The notes beneath the pieces are model-generated. The model had not been told where the DNA came from, searched no databases, and was given only the letters and a program-made list of their open reading frames with translations. A program made the position numbers and the translations under genes. Shown piece after piece: positions 35,974 to 47,300 of a stretch of DNA of 64,000 nucleotides. The stretch's first letter is position 1, and each line of letters opens with the position of its first letter. The stretch comes from Lumbricus rubellus (taxonomy: Eukaryota; Annelida; Clitellata; Crassiclitellata; Lumbricidae): contig OX243828.1 of NCBI GenBank assembly GCA_945859605.1, forward strand, positions 24,666,109-24,730,108, given 5' to 3'.

Positions 35974-36640
35974 GTGTTGAAAATAAGTAAACATCGATCG
36001 ATATTGAGCCGAATGACGAAACGGCGTTGTAATAATAGTGGATGCACAACAACAAGCGAATCTCCGGCACCGAAAATTGACTGGTTTATTTGTGTGTTAT
36101 GCCAACAAGACAATTCGAAGTTAGTCTGTCCGGCGGAGAGCAAACTGCCTGCGGTTGGAGCTGGATATGAAACTTTAGCGCATGATTTGATCGGATTTTC
36201 GGAGATCGAGAGTTTGCTAAATAATATTGACTTGAGTTTACTGGATGACGGCAGCGGTATACCTGAAGCGTGAAGCTTCTGCGGCGGAACCTTCCGCCAG
36301 ATAATGCCTTCCGAAACTGCTTATACGGCGGAAAGCCGCCAGGCTTTCTATTTACACCAATCCACAAAAGTTTCTAATGGCTAAACAAACCCTAAAACTA
36401 ACCCTAACCGACCCTCACGACGCCTAACCTGAACCTAACCAACACTCACGAAAAAAATTGGTTGCTTACTCTGATTCTACACGTCTCCAAGTAGCCTTCC
36501 GCCGTATAAGCAGTTTCGGAAGGCATTATCTGGCGGAAGGTTCCGCCGCAGAAGATTTATCCATACCTGAAACTCTGAGTAAGAACAATGCTCGCTGGCA
36601 CAAATCTTGCAGCTCTAGATAAATTCAATGCCACGAAATT
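35974..36640 (+). pseudogene. Broken ORF with CxxC...WHKSC motif, interrupted by a MITE
   Basis: The frame 35974-36273 reads WFICVLCQQDNSKLVCPAES, then GAGYETLAHDLIGFSEIE and NIDLSLLDDGSGIPE. It stops where a 295-bp MITE inserts. Past the MITE, from 36563, the frame resumes as IPETLSKNNARWHKSC and then hits a stop. I recall this CxLC...DLS.LDDGxGI...WHKxC pattern from many uncharacterised, repetitive proteins of marine invertebrates; the Cys/His spacing suggests metal binding. No function is known to me. It is probably part of a mobile element or a dispersed host family, and is a dead copy here. Confidence 0.6.
36268..36562. mobile_element. MITE, 295 bp, long inverted ends, 9-bp TSD
   Basis: Arms of about 60 bases are near-perfect inverts: CTTCTGCGGCGGAACCTTCC... 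at 36276 and its complement ending at 36554. ATACCTGAA occurs at 36259-36267 and 36563-36571, a 9-bp target duplication, which fits Mutator-like elements. The insertion splits the CxxC...WHKSC frame. Between the arms lies CCCTAA-like wording (ACCCTAACCGACCCTC). Confidence 0.82.
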
Positions 36641-36643
36641 ACG

Positions 36644-37285
36644 GTTATTTTCTAGAAGGCTTGGTAGCAAGTAAACAATATGGTAGCCACAGATGTGCGC
36701 AGAATAGAGCGCTGTCACGCGCGGCGTTTAATAGCCCAATAAATAGCCCAATGTTTCCGCGAACGTAAGCACGTAAATTAAGCAAGTAAATAATTAAAAT
36801 GAAGGTATTTAGAAGTAAAAAATAAAAGGTATTTTGAAATGGAAGCTGGATGCAGGTATTTTTAGACCTAAAATCGAAGCTGGATTAACGAAAATACATG
36901 TTGAAATACCTGACTTAAATTCGTCAATCTAATACATATAATTTGTAACACGTGTTTGATTGCTTTTATTCCGTTTGTGAAAATTATAAAACTTTTAACC
37001 AATCCCACTTCTATTTTATGAAAACGATTTTCATCAATCCAACTTCTGTTTACCAAGAATTATTTTCTTCAGTCCAACTGTCAGTTGAACACGGATAAAA
37101 CTAATTATCACATGACTAAAATATTATTCTGACGTGCTTACTTGCGCGGAACCATTGGGCTATTTATCGCCGTAGGCTGTGGGAATACATTGGGCACTTG
37201 ATCGCCGCACGTGACAGCGCTCTATTCTGCGCTCATCTGTGGCCACCATATTGTTTACCTGCTACCGAGCCATTCTAGAAAATAA
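36644..37285. mobile_element. Large foldback element, about 640 bp
   Basis: Left arm GTTATTTTCTAGAAGGCTTG, GTAAACAATATGGTAGCCAC and AGAATAGAGCGCTGTCACGC is mirrored by the right arm (37130-37285) with scattered mismatches. Inner parts also repeat AATAGCCCAATG. Inside, AAGCTGGATGCAGG and AAGCTGGATTAACG recall the TAGAAGCTGGATGAAGG motif of the 22876 foldback, hinting at kinship. No coding capacity is seen and the target duplication is not clear. Confidence 0.8.
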
Positions 37286-37330
37286 CTCTCCTTGCACACA
37301 AACAGGACAAGGGTTTGCTAATTGCTATCC

Positions 37331-37393
37331 ATGACGCATCACCACCATCATCACCACCACCACCACCACCACCACCACCACCTGGAGATGGAA
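37331..37393 (+). repeat. CAC/CAT repeat with inverted copy of a ONECUT-like coding piece
   Basis: A CAT/CAC run followed by CTGGAGATGGAAATT would read poly-His-LEMEI on the plus strand. The same wording, CACCACCTGGAGATGGAAGA, lies inverted at 37557-37576 in the ONECUT-like piece. The two form an inverted repeat with about 165 bases between. Confidence 0.7.
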
Positions 37394-37432
37394 ATTGTTC
37401 GAATATTTTCTGCACTCCAAACGCAGATCACC

Positions 37433-38083
37433 TTACCTTAGAAACCACTGTTTGTACAGCGATGTTTCAGAGGTCCAGTCTGAATCGATAGTGGGAGGGA
37501 TGCTGTACCTCTTCAGCTCACTGCTGATCTTCTGCGCTAGGTCCTTCGTGTTGATCTCTTCCATCTCCAGGTGGTGGTGTTGTTGGTGCTGGTGGTGACC
37601 GCCCTTGCCAGACAGTCGTTCGAGGCCCCCCCTGGGAGATGATCGTTTTCTTAGCGTTCCTTTTGCCAGACGCAGGCTGGCAACGCGAGGGGGGAGAATA
37701 GTGCAACGAGAAGAGGTTCGTAGTGTACGGGCTGGAGGTGGACGACGGCTGGAGGACACGCGACGACGACGACGATGGAACAGCGGATAGTAGGGGCAGC
37801 TCTCCTCGGGTGTGCTGTTTGTATGGGTGCGCCGATTGATGCGGCATGGATAGCAAACCCTTGTCCTGTTTGTGTTCGTGGCAGGTGCCTGTATAGGCCT
37901 GGGTTCTGTAGAGGGACGATGCTGACTGCCTCTGGTGGCCGTTGATGTCATGCTGTGATGGAGATGATGCTGATGATGATGTGGATGGGTTGGCGCAGGA
38001 TGGATTCCATTCGCCTTCTACCCCGTTCCATTTCTCCTCCGAAAGATCCATCCCTTTCCGAGACACTTTCGGTTGTCATGAAC
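37433..38083 (-). pseudogene. ONECUT/HNF6-like gene piece, frame broken
   Basis: On the minus strand 37580-37490 encodes HHHLEMEEINTKDLAQ, then KISSELKRYSIPP, matching the His-rich stretch and first part of the CUT domain in ONECUT proteins (EEINTKEVAQ... ELKRYSIPQ in vertebrates). Upstream, in another frame, are QDKGLLSMPHQSAHPY and ELPLLSAVPSSSSS, which loosely resemble the ONECUT GLASMNN...SPLSSS region. The two frames differ by one base at a run of seven G (37625-37631): six G would make the upstream frame run into HHHLEMEEINT. After RYSIPP the match ends (TIDSDWTSET); the rest of CUT and the homeodomain are absent, though a GTAAGG donor follows TTTCTAAG. It may be a truncated pseudogene, an exon of a diverged gene, or a sequence with one base error. 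Confidence 0.55.
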
Positions 38084-38127
38084 CCAAAAGTTCCACTGAC
38101 GAACTTCTCGTAAACGCTTCCGATCGC

Positions 38128-38650
38128 TGCCATTTTGGTTTTCTTGCAGTGTCACATTTGAAAAGTTGATTCCATTGCTTTCCGTTACTTCAAAAACGCT
38201 AACTTGGAATCCGAATTCATATTTCCATTGCATGTATCACTTCATTTATAGCAATTACAACATTCTGGCCGCCATTTTCCCCGCCATTTTGGTTTTCTTC
38301 CAGTGCTACATACGTGTGTTTGATTCCATTGCATGCCTAGAACCCTTACATCTTAATTTAAATTGCAAAATCGTGTTCATATCACATAGAATACCCGACT
38401 TACAGCCTTTTTAAGCAATTATAGGCCACCATTTGGCCGCCATCTTGCTTTTCCATGCAACCGCTAAAAATCAAGCTTGCTAACCACGATTTTCGTTCTC
38501 AGAAGGGTCAAATTAGTCTAGAAAAGCATGTTACTAAATTGTTACATGATCTGCTTCTATAGCAGTTTCATTGCCAGATTCCATGCCTCGTCCAATTGGC
38601 GGCCATCTTTTTTCCCGCCAAAAATAGACCACTTGCCATGGTCCGATTTC
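38128..38650. repeat. ~155-bp degenerate tandem repeat with YY1-type motifs
   Basis: GCCATTTTGGTTTTCTTGCAG at 38131 recurs at about 38285, and related blocks with GCCGCCATCTT at 38436 and GGCGGCCATCTTTT at 38598. Each block is followed by GATTCCATTGC-like wording. GCCGCCATCTT is the complement of the YY1 consensus AAGATGGCGGC. Copies are strongly diverged. Confidence 0.65.
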
Positions 38651-41189
38651 TTGCAACTTTTAGTATGTTCAACACCAGACTCAATATACCATAAAGTCAC
38701 CATAAAACGCCTTCTTACAACTTTGGAGATCATTTCGTAACACTCCATGGCTGTGATATATCAAAAATAACGTTTTCTAAGTGTATTGATTTTTCATCAA
38801 AAAAACAAAAAAATTTTTTCCCAAAATTCAATTGGCACTTATCAGAATTTGATTGAATATGCATCTCTGAGTTTATTTGTAAAATATTACATTCTTTACA
38901 GCATTTTGAAGGGTCCTGAGATCTATCTGCTTAGCTATAAACAAACCAAACCCCCTTGTTAAAACAACGTGTGTGTAGGTGTTATCCCTAGATCAGTGTT
39001 AATATAAATATCCAAATCACTGACTGCAATTGAAGTTACAAAGGCACGGTCTTTCTTATTTATAACGCAAAGAACCCTAGGGTTCAAACAAACATGCAAT
39101 CTTGTGAGACTCGGTAAAAGCAGTTATTTATACAGTAAGTCTCATAAACAACACTCAATAGCAGAACCCAAAACGGATTCAATGTAAAACTTGCCCTGGG
39201 TGGTTAGAATAGCTATGAAGAAATCGATATCAACCTGTTTGTAGAGCTGGTCATAGACTGAGCTACCATTGAATACTGCCAGTACGAAGATTTTAACTCT
39301 TATTATCTTGTAATCAACTAAGTCAAGCGTTTAGTTTTAAATATGTATGACAAGTTTTTAGTAGGTTTTGGCAGTGATCATATTTTGCTACAAAGTCCTA
39401 ATCACTGGAAGCAGTTGCCAGCCAGTAAAGCGTTGACGCTATCAATTGGCTAATCTAGTCAACCCGGTCAACTCTGCAACCAGTACTTGACTGTCTTGTA
39501 GTTGACTTGTAGGCCTAAATACATCATTTGAAATCAACACAATTCATTGATTCATTCGTACGCTATCTCATAGGTCAGGAATCACCATGGATACCGCATC
39601 ATCATCCTTACATCTCAAGTAAGCACAAGTCTATGGTTACACTTAAGCACTACAATTGCTTGTTTAATTTTGGTCATTGTTCTGTTTAACTAAAGATATC
39701 GATCGTTATTGGTACTCGTCTTATCGTAAGCCTATGCACTCAAGCTCGAGAGTACAACAAGCAGACAATTTATCAAAGTGCTGCTGATCTCCAAAGATAG
39801 AACTGCTAATCATTTGAAATTCAAGTCACAATGTAGAAAGTAGAAACCCTACAAATGGTTAATGGTCAGAGACTCAGAGTGCTACGAGTCACAAACACTT
39901 TGACCATTACATTCAACTCACGTTCTCACGGACTCTCAATGGTTGCTGGTAAACACAGCATGTAACTTCAAAACATCTACAGAAGTAGATGTTATTATGA
40001 TCTGTAAGTCTATATGGTCTAGTAAAATTTAGTTCAGCACGATGTGCAGTACAGAAGAGAAAGCATTAGGTGTCCTCCCGTAAAAAATGTTAGCCACAAA
40101 ATTTTTCCAGTCTCTCATGTCAAGCATGTCAGTTATCAGTATCTTTAGTCCTAAACTTGGCCCGTCAGCCAAGAGGTTAAACATGAAGTTAAATTCGTGC
40201 CAGAGCAGCAATTTGCATCAAGATTTTACGGTACTCGGTGAATGATAGGACCTACAAAGTCCTACATGCATACATACATACACACATACATACATGGTTA
40301 AGTTTCGTAGGTCTTACAAGCACGGTGTATGTATTGCGCCTCTGAGTAGTTTCCTTGAAGGTGTGCTATCCTGCTATGCAAATTTTTAAATGAATGAATG
40401 AATGCGTGAATGATTGAAATCCTGAATGAATGAATGAATGTACTGGGTTGTTAATCACAATCATTGTGCAGTGTTTCTTCAAGGCTTATGAAAGCACAGT
40501 TAGAGTGACCATCTTACTCACAAGCTGTTATTGTACAAAACTGCTGGTGCACTGTTATGAGCATCTAAAAGGTAATCTTCGAACCAGGTATCTTAATTTC
40601 TGTGTGCTAATCTTACTTTGTCTATATGCTTCAGTCTGTCTGTTGTCTACTTCTGTCTCTGTCCATCAGTTTGTCAGCTTTCATCCATGCACAGTTTAGG
40701 GAGATGAGATGCAATTATTTTAACATAAAATAAAATGTAGCAAGATTGAAATCCTGACACCCGGATGGAGGGTGTTGGTGCAACTGCACAAGCATAGAGC
40801 TATATCACCGGTGATTCCAGCCAAACTACAAAGCACCGCAACAAATCACAAACAGGAACCATCTCCAACTACCAACGTTACGTAGTTTACTGTTGGAACT
40901 TCTGCTACGCAACAATTTTCAACCAACCAACGATACTTTGGATTCTGAGCGTCTAAGTTCAACACGAATTTTATCCGTACGATTTAATTACACAGCAGCA
41001 TCGGTCTACATAAGTTACTCTCTCACGTCAAAAGTTTCTTTTATTTTTAGAACATTTATCCAAGCCACAAAAGTGACCATCAGAATCACTTCACGACTCG
41101 AGCGAACAATCACGCACGAAAAACACGTCCGAAATTAACTTTCTAGGGCTAGGTCGCATGGCCGATCTTCAGTCCGTCCATCTGGTTTC
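38651..41189. other. Intergenic DNA, no gene recognised
   Basis: AT-rich sequence with small frames lacking domains. A LINE/SINE tail (GCGCCTCTGAGTAGTTTCCT, then a TGAATGAATG run) lies at 40338-40440 on the plus strand, and CATACATACACA repeats at 40266-40295. Confidence 0.5.
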
Positions 41190-43504
41190 TTATTGAGGGG
41201 GTTTCCAGGCTTCGATTTTTGGCCGGGTCGTGCTGTACGGCATGTACTTCCCGGCTGTTCCGGTCTGGTTTTCTTTGTGATCTATCATCCACTTGTAATT
41301 GACGGTGTTCTCTTTCGTTGGTGGCTCATCGCCGATGTAGTGTAACCAACGATGCCTAGGCAGGACAGATGCAATGCAAATCAATTGTAGTTCAGTCAGT
41401 CGGTCGGTCGGTCAGTCAATTAATCAATCAGCCGTTTATTGACTTAACAACAGAAATCTCAGGAAAACTTATTTATAAATTAAACAGAAACAGATAGTAC
41501 GTGCTAAGTGGTGATTTCAGCGTCAGAGTAGTGTATTGGCCTCTTGTTAATACTCGTCTATGCCTCAGATACATTTTATGCCTGGTGTACCTACCATTTT
41601 ATGCATGGAGTAATATTACCTACCATTCAGCAGGAATCTGGCTTCCATCGTAATCCCAGCCATACTTTTCATCGGAGTAATTCACCCAACGACTGCGACC
41701 TGGAAAAAGGAAACACAATTCGCGACTCAGAATTCAGAAATTAAACGCAGAATATTGAAACGTGCATTCTACCAAAACATATGTGAGACTTCTACCTATT
41801 GACAAAGTCATTAGGATAATTAAATGTTCACCTTTAAACATCCGAGAAATATGGCTCGGAATTTGTGAGCGGCGCTATATAAATGTTCAATTACAATTAC
41901 AATTACAAATGACCTTTCTCTTTTGATCTGTAAATTTTATCCGAATTTTGCAAGCATGAATGAGAAGACCCGGCCATGGTCCGAAAAATCAGCAAGCAGC
42001 GTGAAAACAATTTAGGAAGGTCAAATTCGAAAATGACGTCAATTGTTGTATTGTTTAACAATCGCTGCTCTTTTCTTTATTTTACACTATTCTGCATATT
42101 TTATGTGAAATATGCATGCACTGTTCGGTGCAAATTGTGCCCATCTTCCAATAATAAAATTATTACTTAATTTGCTATGAAGATTCCTACAAAAATCATA
42201 CGGTACTTAAGTAAATCTTTGTTACCCATAAAGTACATCTTGTTCTGGTAGTACTTGTTGCCAAATTTATCTGTTCCAACGTGCGTTCCCCATTTTATTT
42301 CGTCCGTTCTGAAATCAGCAGCAAATTAACACAATTCGACATGTAGATAAATCGTAATTAACTAGCTACAGTAATGCATTACAAGTATTTAATGCACAAC
42401 ACTGACTAAGCTGAGACAATGAGATGAAAAGTGACAGGGAATAAAAAAAGACTGAAAGTAAGTAAGTAAGTGAGTATATCCTTTATTTAACCAACTGCCA
42501 CCTGCACTGTGATATACAGAAAAGTTTTAAGAAATCGTGAATGAATCATCCTTACTATAATAATTCATCCCGGTACGCATTGGATAACACGTAGAGAGCA
42601 AGAGGTAACGAGTTCACGCCCCATAAGGTGGAAATGCTTTGTAGGCTGCTATTGTCACCTTGTGCCGTCGATTCTTGGAATCCTAGCGACCGCTATGATG
42701 AACCTTCTCCACGTGTTACGATCTTCGGTCGCGTCTCTCAGTTCCTCCAAGTTCATCTTCGTTCTCTCGTGTATTTCCTTCATCCATCTCCTTCTTGGGC
42801 GTCCTCTTCTCCTTTTTCCCTCTCCGCAGGCCAGCATCATCTCCTTTTCCAAGCCGTTTGCTCGCATCACATGTCCAAAGAACGCCATCTTCTGCCTTGC
42901 CGCTCTCTGTCCCAATGACATATTTCCTCTTGACTGTCCTATGTCTTGTAATATGGATTCATTTGTTCTTTTCTCGATCCATGAAGTTCTCAATACCTTC
43001 CTCCATATCCACATTTCGCTATTAGCGCCGATTATTTCTGGCTGTTTGTTCTGTTAGTATAGTTAAGATTTGTTTATTCCGTGATCTGTGAATTGTTCAA
43101 ACTGCATAATTGTACACTGTAACCGGTTGCGGTCTGTCAATTGGATTGTTCAATAAAGGAAAATTATTATTATTATTAGTTAAAAATGTTTCCCGTGACA
43201 AGATACATTGTAAAATTTATATTTAGTAATATTCTGAGATAGGAAGCGGCTGAATAGTAAAAAGTTTGCGAAGATACTTGGACTGGGAACAGTGTAGAGT
43301 TGTAAGTGAGTGATAGAACTTTGAAGAGGATCACTCAGGGATTTTTACCCAGTCGAGTGACTTAGGGTAGGGGTATCACACCCTTATCGGGAAAGACAGC
43401 TTTTTATTCACATACCTGAAAATCTGCAAGAAAGAGCCCCAATAACCACCGTTTTGTTTAATAGCTTTCCGAAAATGACTGACTTTCTCGATGTATTTTG
43501 ACAT
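41190..43504 (-). CDS. NDUFA12: NDUFA12, complex I accessory subunit, 4 exons, 137 aa
   Basis: CDS = complement(41190..41355, 41624..41699, 42226..42308, 43416..43504), 414 nt, with all phases matching and GT-AG borders. The protein is an accessory subunit of mitochondrial respiratory complex I (B17.2 family) on the matrix arm. It begins MSKYIEKVSHFRKAIKQNGG, and typical family wording follows: GTHVGTDKFGNKYYQN, FMGRSRWVNY, PAEWHRWLHYIGDEPPT and YMPYSTTRPKIEAWKPP at the C-terminus. Human NDUFA12 is 145 aa. Intron 1 contains a LINE fragment and other repeats. NDUFAF2 (B17.2L) is a paralogue but lacks this C-terminal pattern, so NDUFA12 is preferred. Confidence 0.95.
41862..41906 (+). mobile_element. 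Retroelement tail fragment
   Basis: GTGAGCGGCGCTATATAAAT followed by GTTCAATTACAATTACAATT is a truncated 3' end with a TTACAA-type simple repeat, in NDUFA12 intron 2. Confidence 0.6.
42640..43030 (-). mobile_element. Non-LTR retrotransposon fragment (RT C-terminus)
   Basis: The minus frame 42655-43014 reads MWIWRKVLRTSWIEKRTNES, then KMAFFGHVMRANGLEKEMML, GEGKRRRGRPRRRWMKEI and RNTWRRFIIAVAR. This is the well-known C-terminal wording of non-LTR endonuclease-reverse transcriptases. It is 5'-truncated and lies in intron 1 of NDUFA12, in the sense direction of the gene. Confidence 0.85.
43031..43180 (+). mobile_element. Retroelement 3' end
   Basis: GGTTGCGGTCTGTCAATTGG and TTCAATAAAGGAAAATTATT followed by an ATT run have the look of a plus-strand retroelement 3' end. 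No coding part is seen. Confidence 0.5.
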
Positions 43505-44340
43505 TTTGTCTCAAAATACTACACTTAATGTCACCTAGAACCACCAAGGTCGCAACACGGACGATGCATCGAACAAAACAGCGATACCATGCTGAATGAC
43601 GTCACGCTGACGAAATTTAGCACACAATAAAAAAATAAATGTACTGTTTTGTAACCACGATATATCGCAAACTTTTCACCAGACATTTTACGCAACCAGG
43701 GAAAAGCCAGGACAGTCATCTAAGTACCCAGTGCAAGGGGCGCATTATGCGGCGTTGCCCCAAATAAAGTCTAGACAGCAGACATTTGGGCCGGGCAACG
43801 ACCAGGGCAGAGGCTTTTTCGAGAGCATTTGCTCCCGAAACAATTTTCATGGCTCTCGCCCCTCTTAGGCCTAATAACAAAATCCGCAAAAACAATAACG
43901 TCGTTGAATTTTGAATGATCCTTGAATTATCCAGAATTTCAGTTCTTTTGTTTCACGAAAAATAAAAAAAGTATAGGGATGACACCAAGCAGGTCTACTA
44001 TACCTTCACACGATGGACCTTTTGTGCAATCTAACAACTTCTATTGCGCCATTTTATCAGAATGTTTAAGGCATCAATCAATCAACAATCGCCGCTTCAA
44101 CTGAAATTGCAATCAATTATAATCCATCAGACAAACCAGACATAATTGCTAAATTTATGTAGCAATTAAATACTTTTTGCATCGTATTCTCTCAACAAAT
44201 CTATGACAAATAACCATTAAAAAACTTGAAAATCTTTGACACATATCGAGAAAGTAATGACACAATTTTATTTCATCACAGTCAATATTATTACAGTGAG
44301 TTTTTCCAACAGTCATCCTAACGTAACTTTAATTCTGCGG
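43505..44340. other. Intergenic between RRS1 and NDUFA12
   Basis: No gene is seen. It should hold the NDUFA12 promoter and the RRS1 3' UTR (both genes on the minus strand). Plus-strand TTTATT at about 44268 gives a possible RRS1 polyadenylation signal. Confidence 0.4.
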
Positions 44341-47300
44341 CTACTTTGACTTCTTGTTGAAATGCGGTTTCCCCTTTCCTGGTCTACCTTGGCCTTTTTT
44401 CGCATTCGCGTTTCCTCCTCTTTTAAAAGATGCCTTTTTAGAACCACCCCTTTCTGAACCCTGTCCCCTCTCAGACCCGTGTCCCCTTTCGGAATCATGT
44501 CCTTTCTTGAAACCGTGTCCTTTCTTGGAACCAAATCCTTTCTTAGCACCAGGACCTTTTTCGGAACCAAATCCTTTCTTAGCGCCAGGACCTTTTTCGG
44601 AACCAGGTCCTTTCTTAGCACCAGCACCTTTCTTGAAGCCAGGACCACCCTTTTGTTTTTTTCCATGTTTGGATCTCCGTTGGTCTTTCTTTGAATTCTC
44701 TTTTGAACTAAAAACAACAGAAAATAAATCAAATGAAACTCCTTTGATTAACATACATTTCCACATAATTTAAAATAAAAGATATTAAACTAAAGTGAAA
44801 ACCTTTTGGATCATCATACATTGCAGTCATTCTTTAACTGGGTTACATGAGGAGAAGGGACCTGAAATTACCCCCCCCCCATTTGTAACTGCAGAGCTCC
44901 ATCAAAGGGTTTCTCTTTCACACTGAAGTGACTGAACACAACTCTCCACAGAGTAATAAATCTCATAGAATTTAGTCTGTACTAGTTTTTAGCATCATCG
45001 ATGAAGGACATAATTATCATGCAAGAATTGACTTAAGTTCAGTCCTCAATCCTCAGTTCAGACCTAAGCTCTCTCCCTTTTTGTCTGCAATTAGCGTTAA
45101 CAATACTCAAACACCATCTATTGCATCATTGGGCTCAAGATTGTTAGGTCATATGCTGCAGAGACTACGTCGTCAGAATGGTGTTGGTGCTTTAAAGCTA
45201 CAAGCTGTGTGTGTGCGTGTGTGTGTGTGCGTTTAACAAGACGCATTATTGCAGACTGAGTGCAAACCAAAAACCAACCCGGACGTCTCCACTTCTGCTT
45301 TCAGCAGATTAGCGGCTCGGTTTGAGTCGACCAGAGCCTGACCAGACTTGACCTTTTCAAATATCGCCTTCGCTTTCTTTTTTTCAGACTCCAGATCACC
45401 GAAGTTTGACTCAAACTGAATAAAACATTTGAAATGAAGATAAAAACAGTGTAAAATTTAAGCAACGACAATAACTTAACTTACGCTAAAACAGGCACGG
45501 CAGAAAATTCAAGTATGCATGCCATGCATGATTGCATGCGTTAAGAAATTTAATAAAGTGTCTTTTAAGTACTTTTCCAAAATCTCCCTACTAACTCTGA
45601 GTAGAAATCTTGAAGGGGCGTTATAGCAAGTGCTGATGCATTTTGTATTGTGTTGTATTGTATAAAAACATTTATGAAGCGCCTCAAAATCAGAAAATGT
45701 CACCTTTCGTTTCTTCCCAATATTTTTCGCTGGTTTCTCTTTCGGAAGGGCATCTGTGAATTTTCCGAGTGAGGCGGTGCTCGTTTTCGCAACAGTTTGA
45801 AGAACTTTAAGATCCTGCCTGTCCGGGGTTTTCGTTGGCATCATCGTCAAACCAGGCACTGGGAAGCAACAACAAAACTGTGTAGAAACAGGAACAGCTC
45901 TGGAAAAACTATAAGGTACTCAACCGTTGAGAAAAATTACAAAGAATAGCGTCGCAAGCTTAACAGACAGAGTTGGGCTTAATCAAAATAAAAGAACACA
46001 AGTTTTATATACGTATTTGCTTTTGAAAGAACTTTATAAGGTCATGACACAGCAACAGTTTTAACCCTTTAAGGACCAGCTGCATATGTTTTCCCATACA
46101 CTTTAGTACATGCTGGTCGTTAAAGGGTTAAGGATGTTGCGTCATTGACACAAGACTCTCAATTCGCTGCCGAGTCAATTGCTAAGGAATTACCACTTGA
46201 TGAGTTTGCAATTGACTTATCAGCCTAAGCCGACTGGAGGTAGACGCCGATTCCATTTTCAATTAAAACACGAAGTCATGCAATGTCACAGACAAAACTG
46301 GGGCAGGTATTAAGTGCAAGAAATAAATGGTTAACTGACATCAAGTTCTGATAATTATAGTGACTTGCACCTTTAACACTTAATCAACCAGCCGCATTGG
46401 TTTCCCAGTCAGGCTTAGTGCAATCTCGTCACTAAAGGGTTAAAAGCAAGTCTTCTGTTGTCTTACTGCTGATGCAGTTAAAACAACAATCAAAATATTC
46501 AGTGAATGAAGTCACCAGCAGTCAATATTGCAACGACTGGGTCCGACTTCAGGTCCCAGCGGCAGTGGTAGGGACTAGATCTGTCGGTTGTAGATTAAAC
46601 ATCAGAACAGAGTTCAAAAGGTCCCAAGAGAAAAAGAACAATGTAAACATATGGCGACAATAGACCATGTATATTAAAAACGTAAAAGCCAACAACAACG
46701 TTAAATGCTGACCTTTTCCGGCTTTGTTGCGCGCCAAGTTGCGCAAACGCTGAAACTCATTCTTGGCGACTCTTTCCTTCTTCGCTTTTATTCTTTTCTC
46801 AAATTGATCTTCGTTCGGATCTGCAAATAAATATTTACACAAAAACTACAATGCAGGATCAACAAAGAAAGAAAACAATAGATCTGGAGAACAATCAGGT
46901 AACACAATATGTTTAGAAGGCTTAAAATTAACTGGGGGCAGGAAGATGGCTGAATGGTACCATATGACCTTTCCAATGTACTGAGAGTGTACTCGTTGTA
47001 TCTAAGTCCGCCAAAAGGTGCAAGTGGGACAAACTCTTGAAACATATTCCTGTCTTTGCTGGAATGCTAGAAATGTTTGATCAGAAGTCCACCTTAACCT
47101 CCACAACCTCCAGACTTTTTTACACACTTAACAAACAAAACCTACGTATGACAATATACAAACTTGGTAATTGTCAACAGAAAACAAGTGATTAAAACCA
47201 GAAGACTGCTTGACAAAAAACAATATTAGTATTGCATGATAATAAAGAAAGGGCAGAAGCACCTACCAACATGATCAGGAACCTCCAGACACCATTCCTT

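Noticed and set aside
37948..38133. ATG at 38133 (MAAIGSVYEKFVSGTFG) as the start of the ONECUT-like gene
   Set aside because: Its frame closes at 37948 and does not join either ONECUT-like frame; the ATG lies in the ~155-bp repeat.
44354..44773. Plus-strand Pro-rich ORF and a second minus ORF over the RRS1 tail
   Set aside because: Shadows of the coding minisatellite in the RRS1 last exon; only the minus frame joins the other RRS1 exons in phase.
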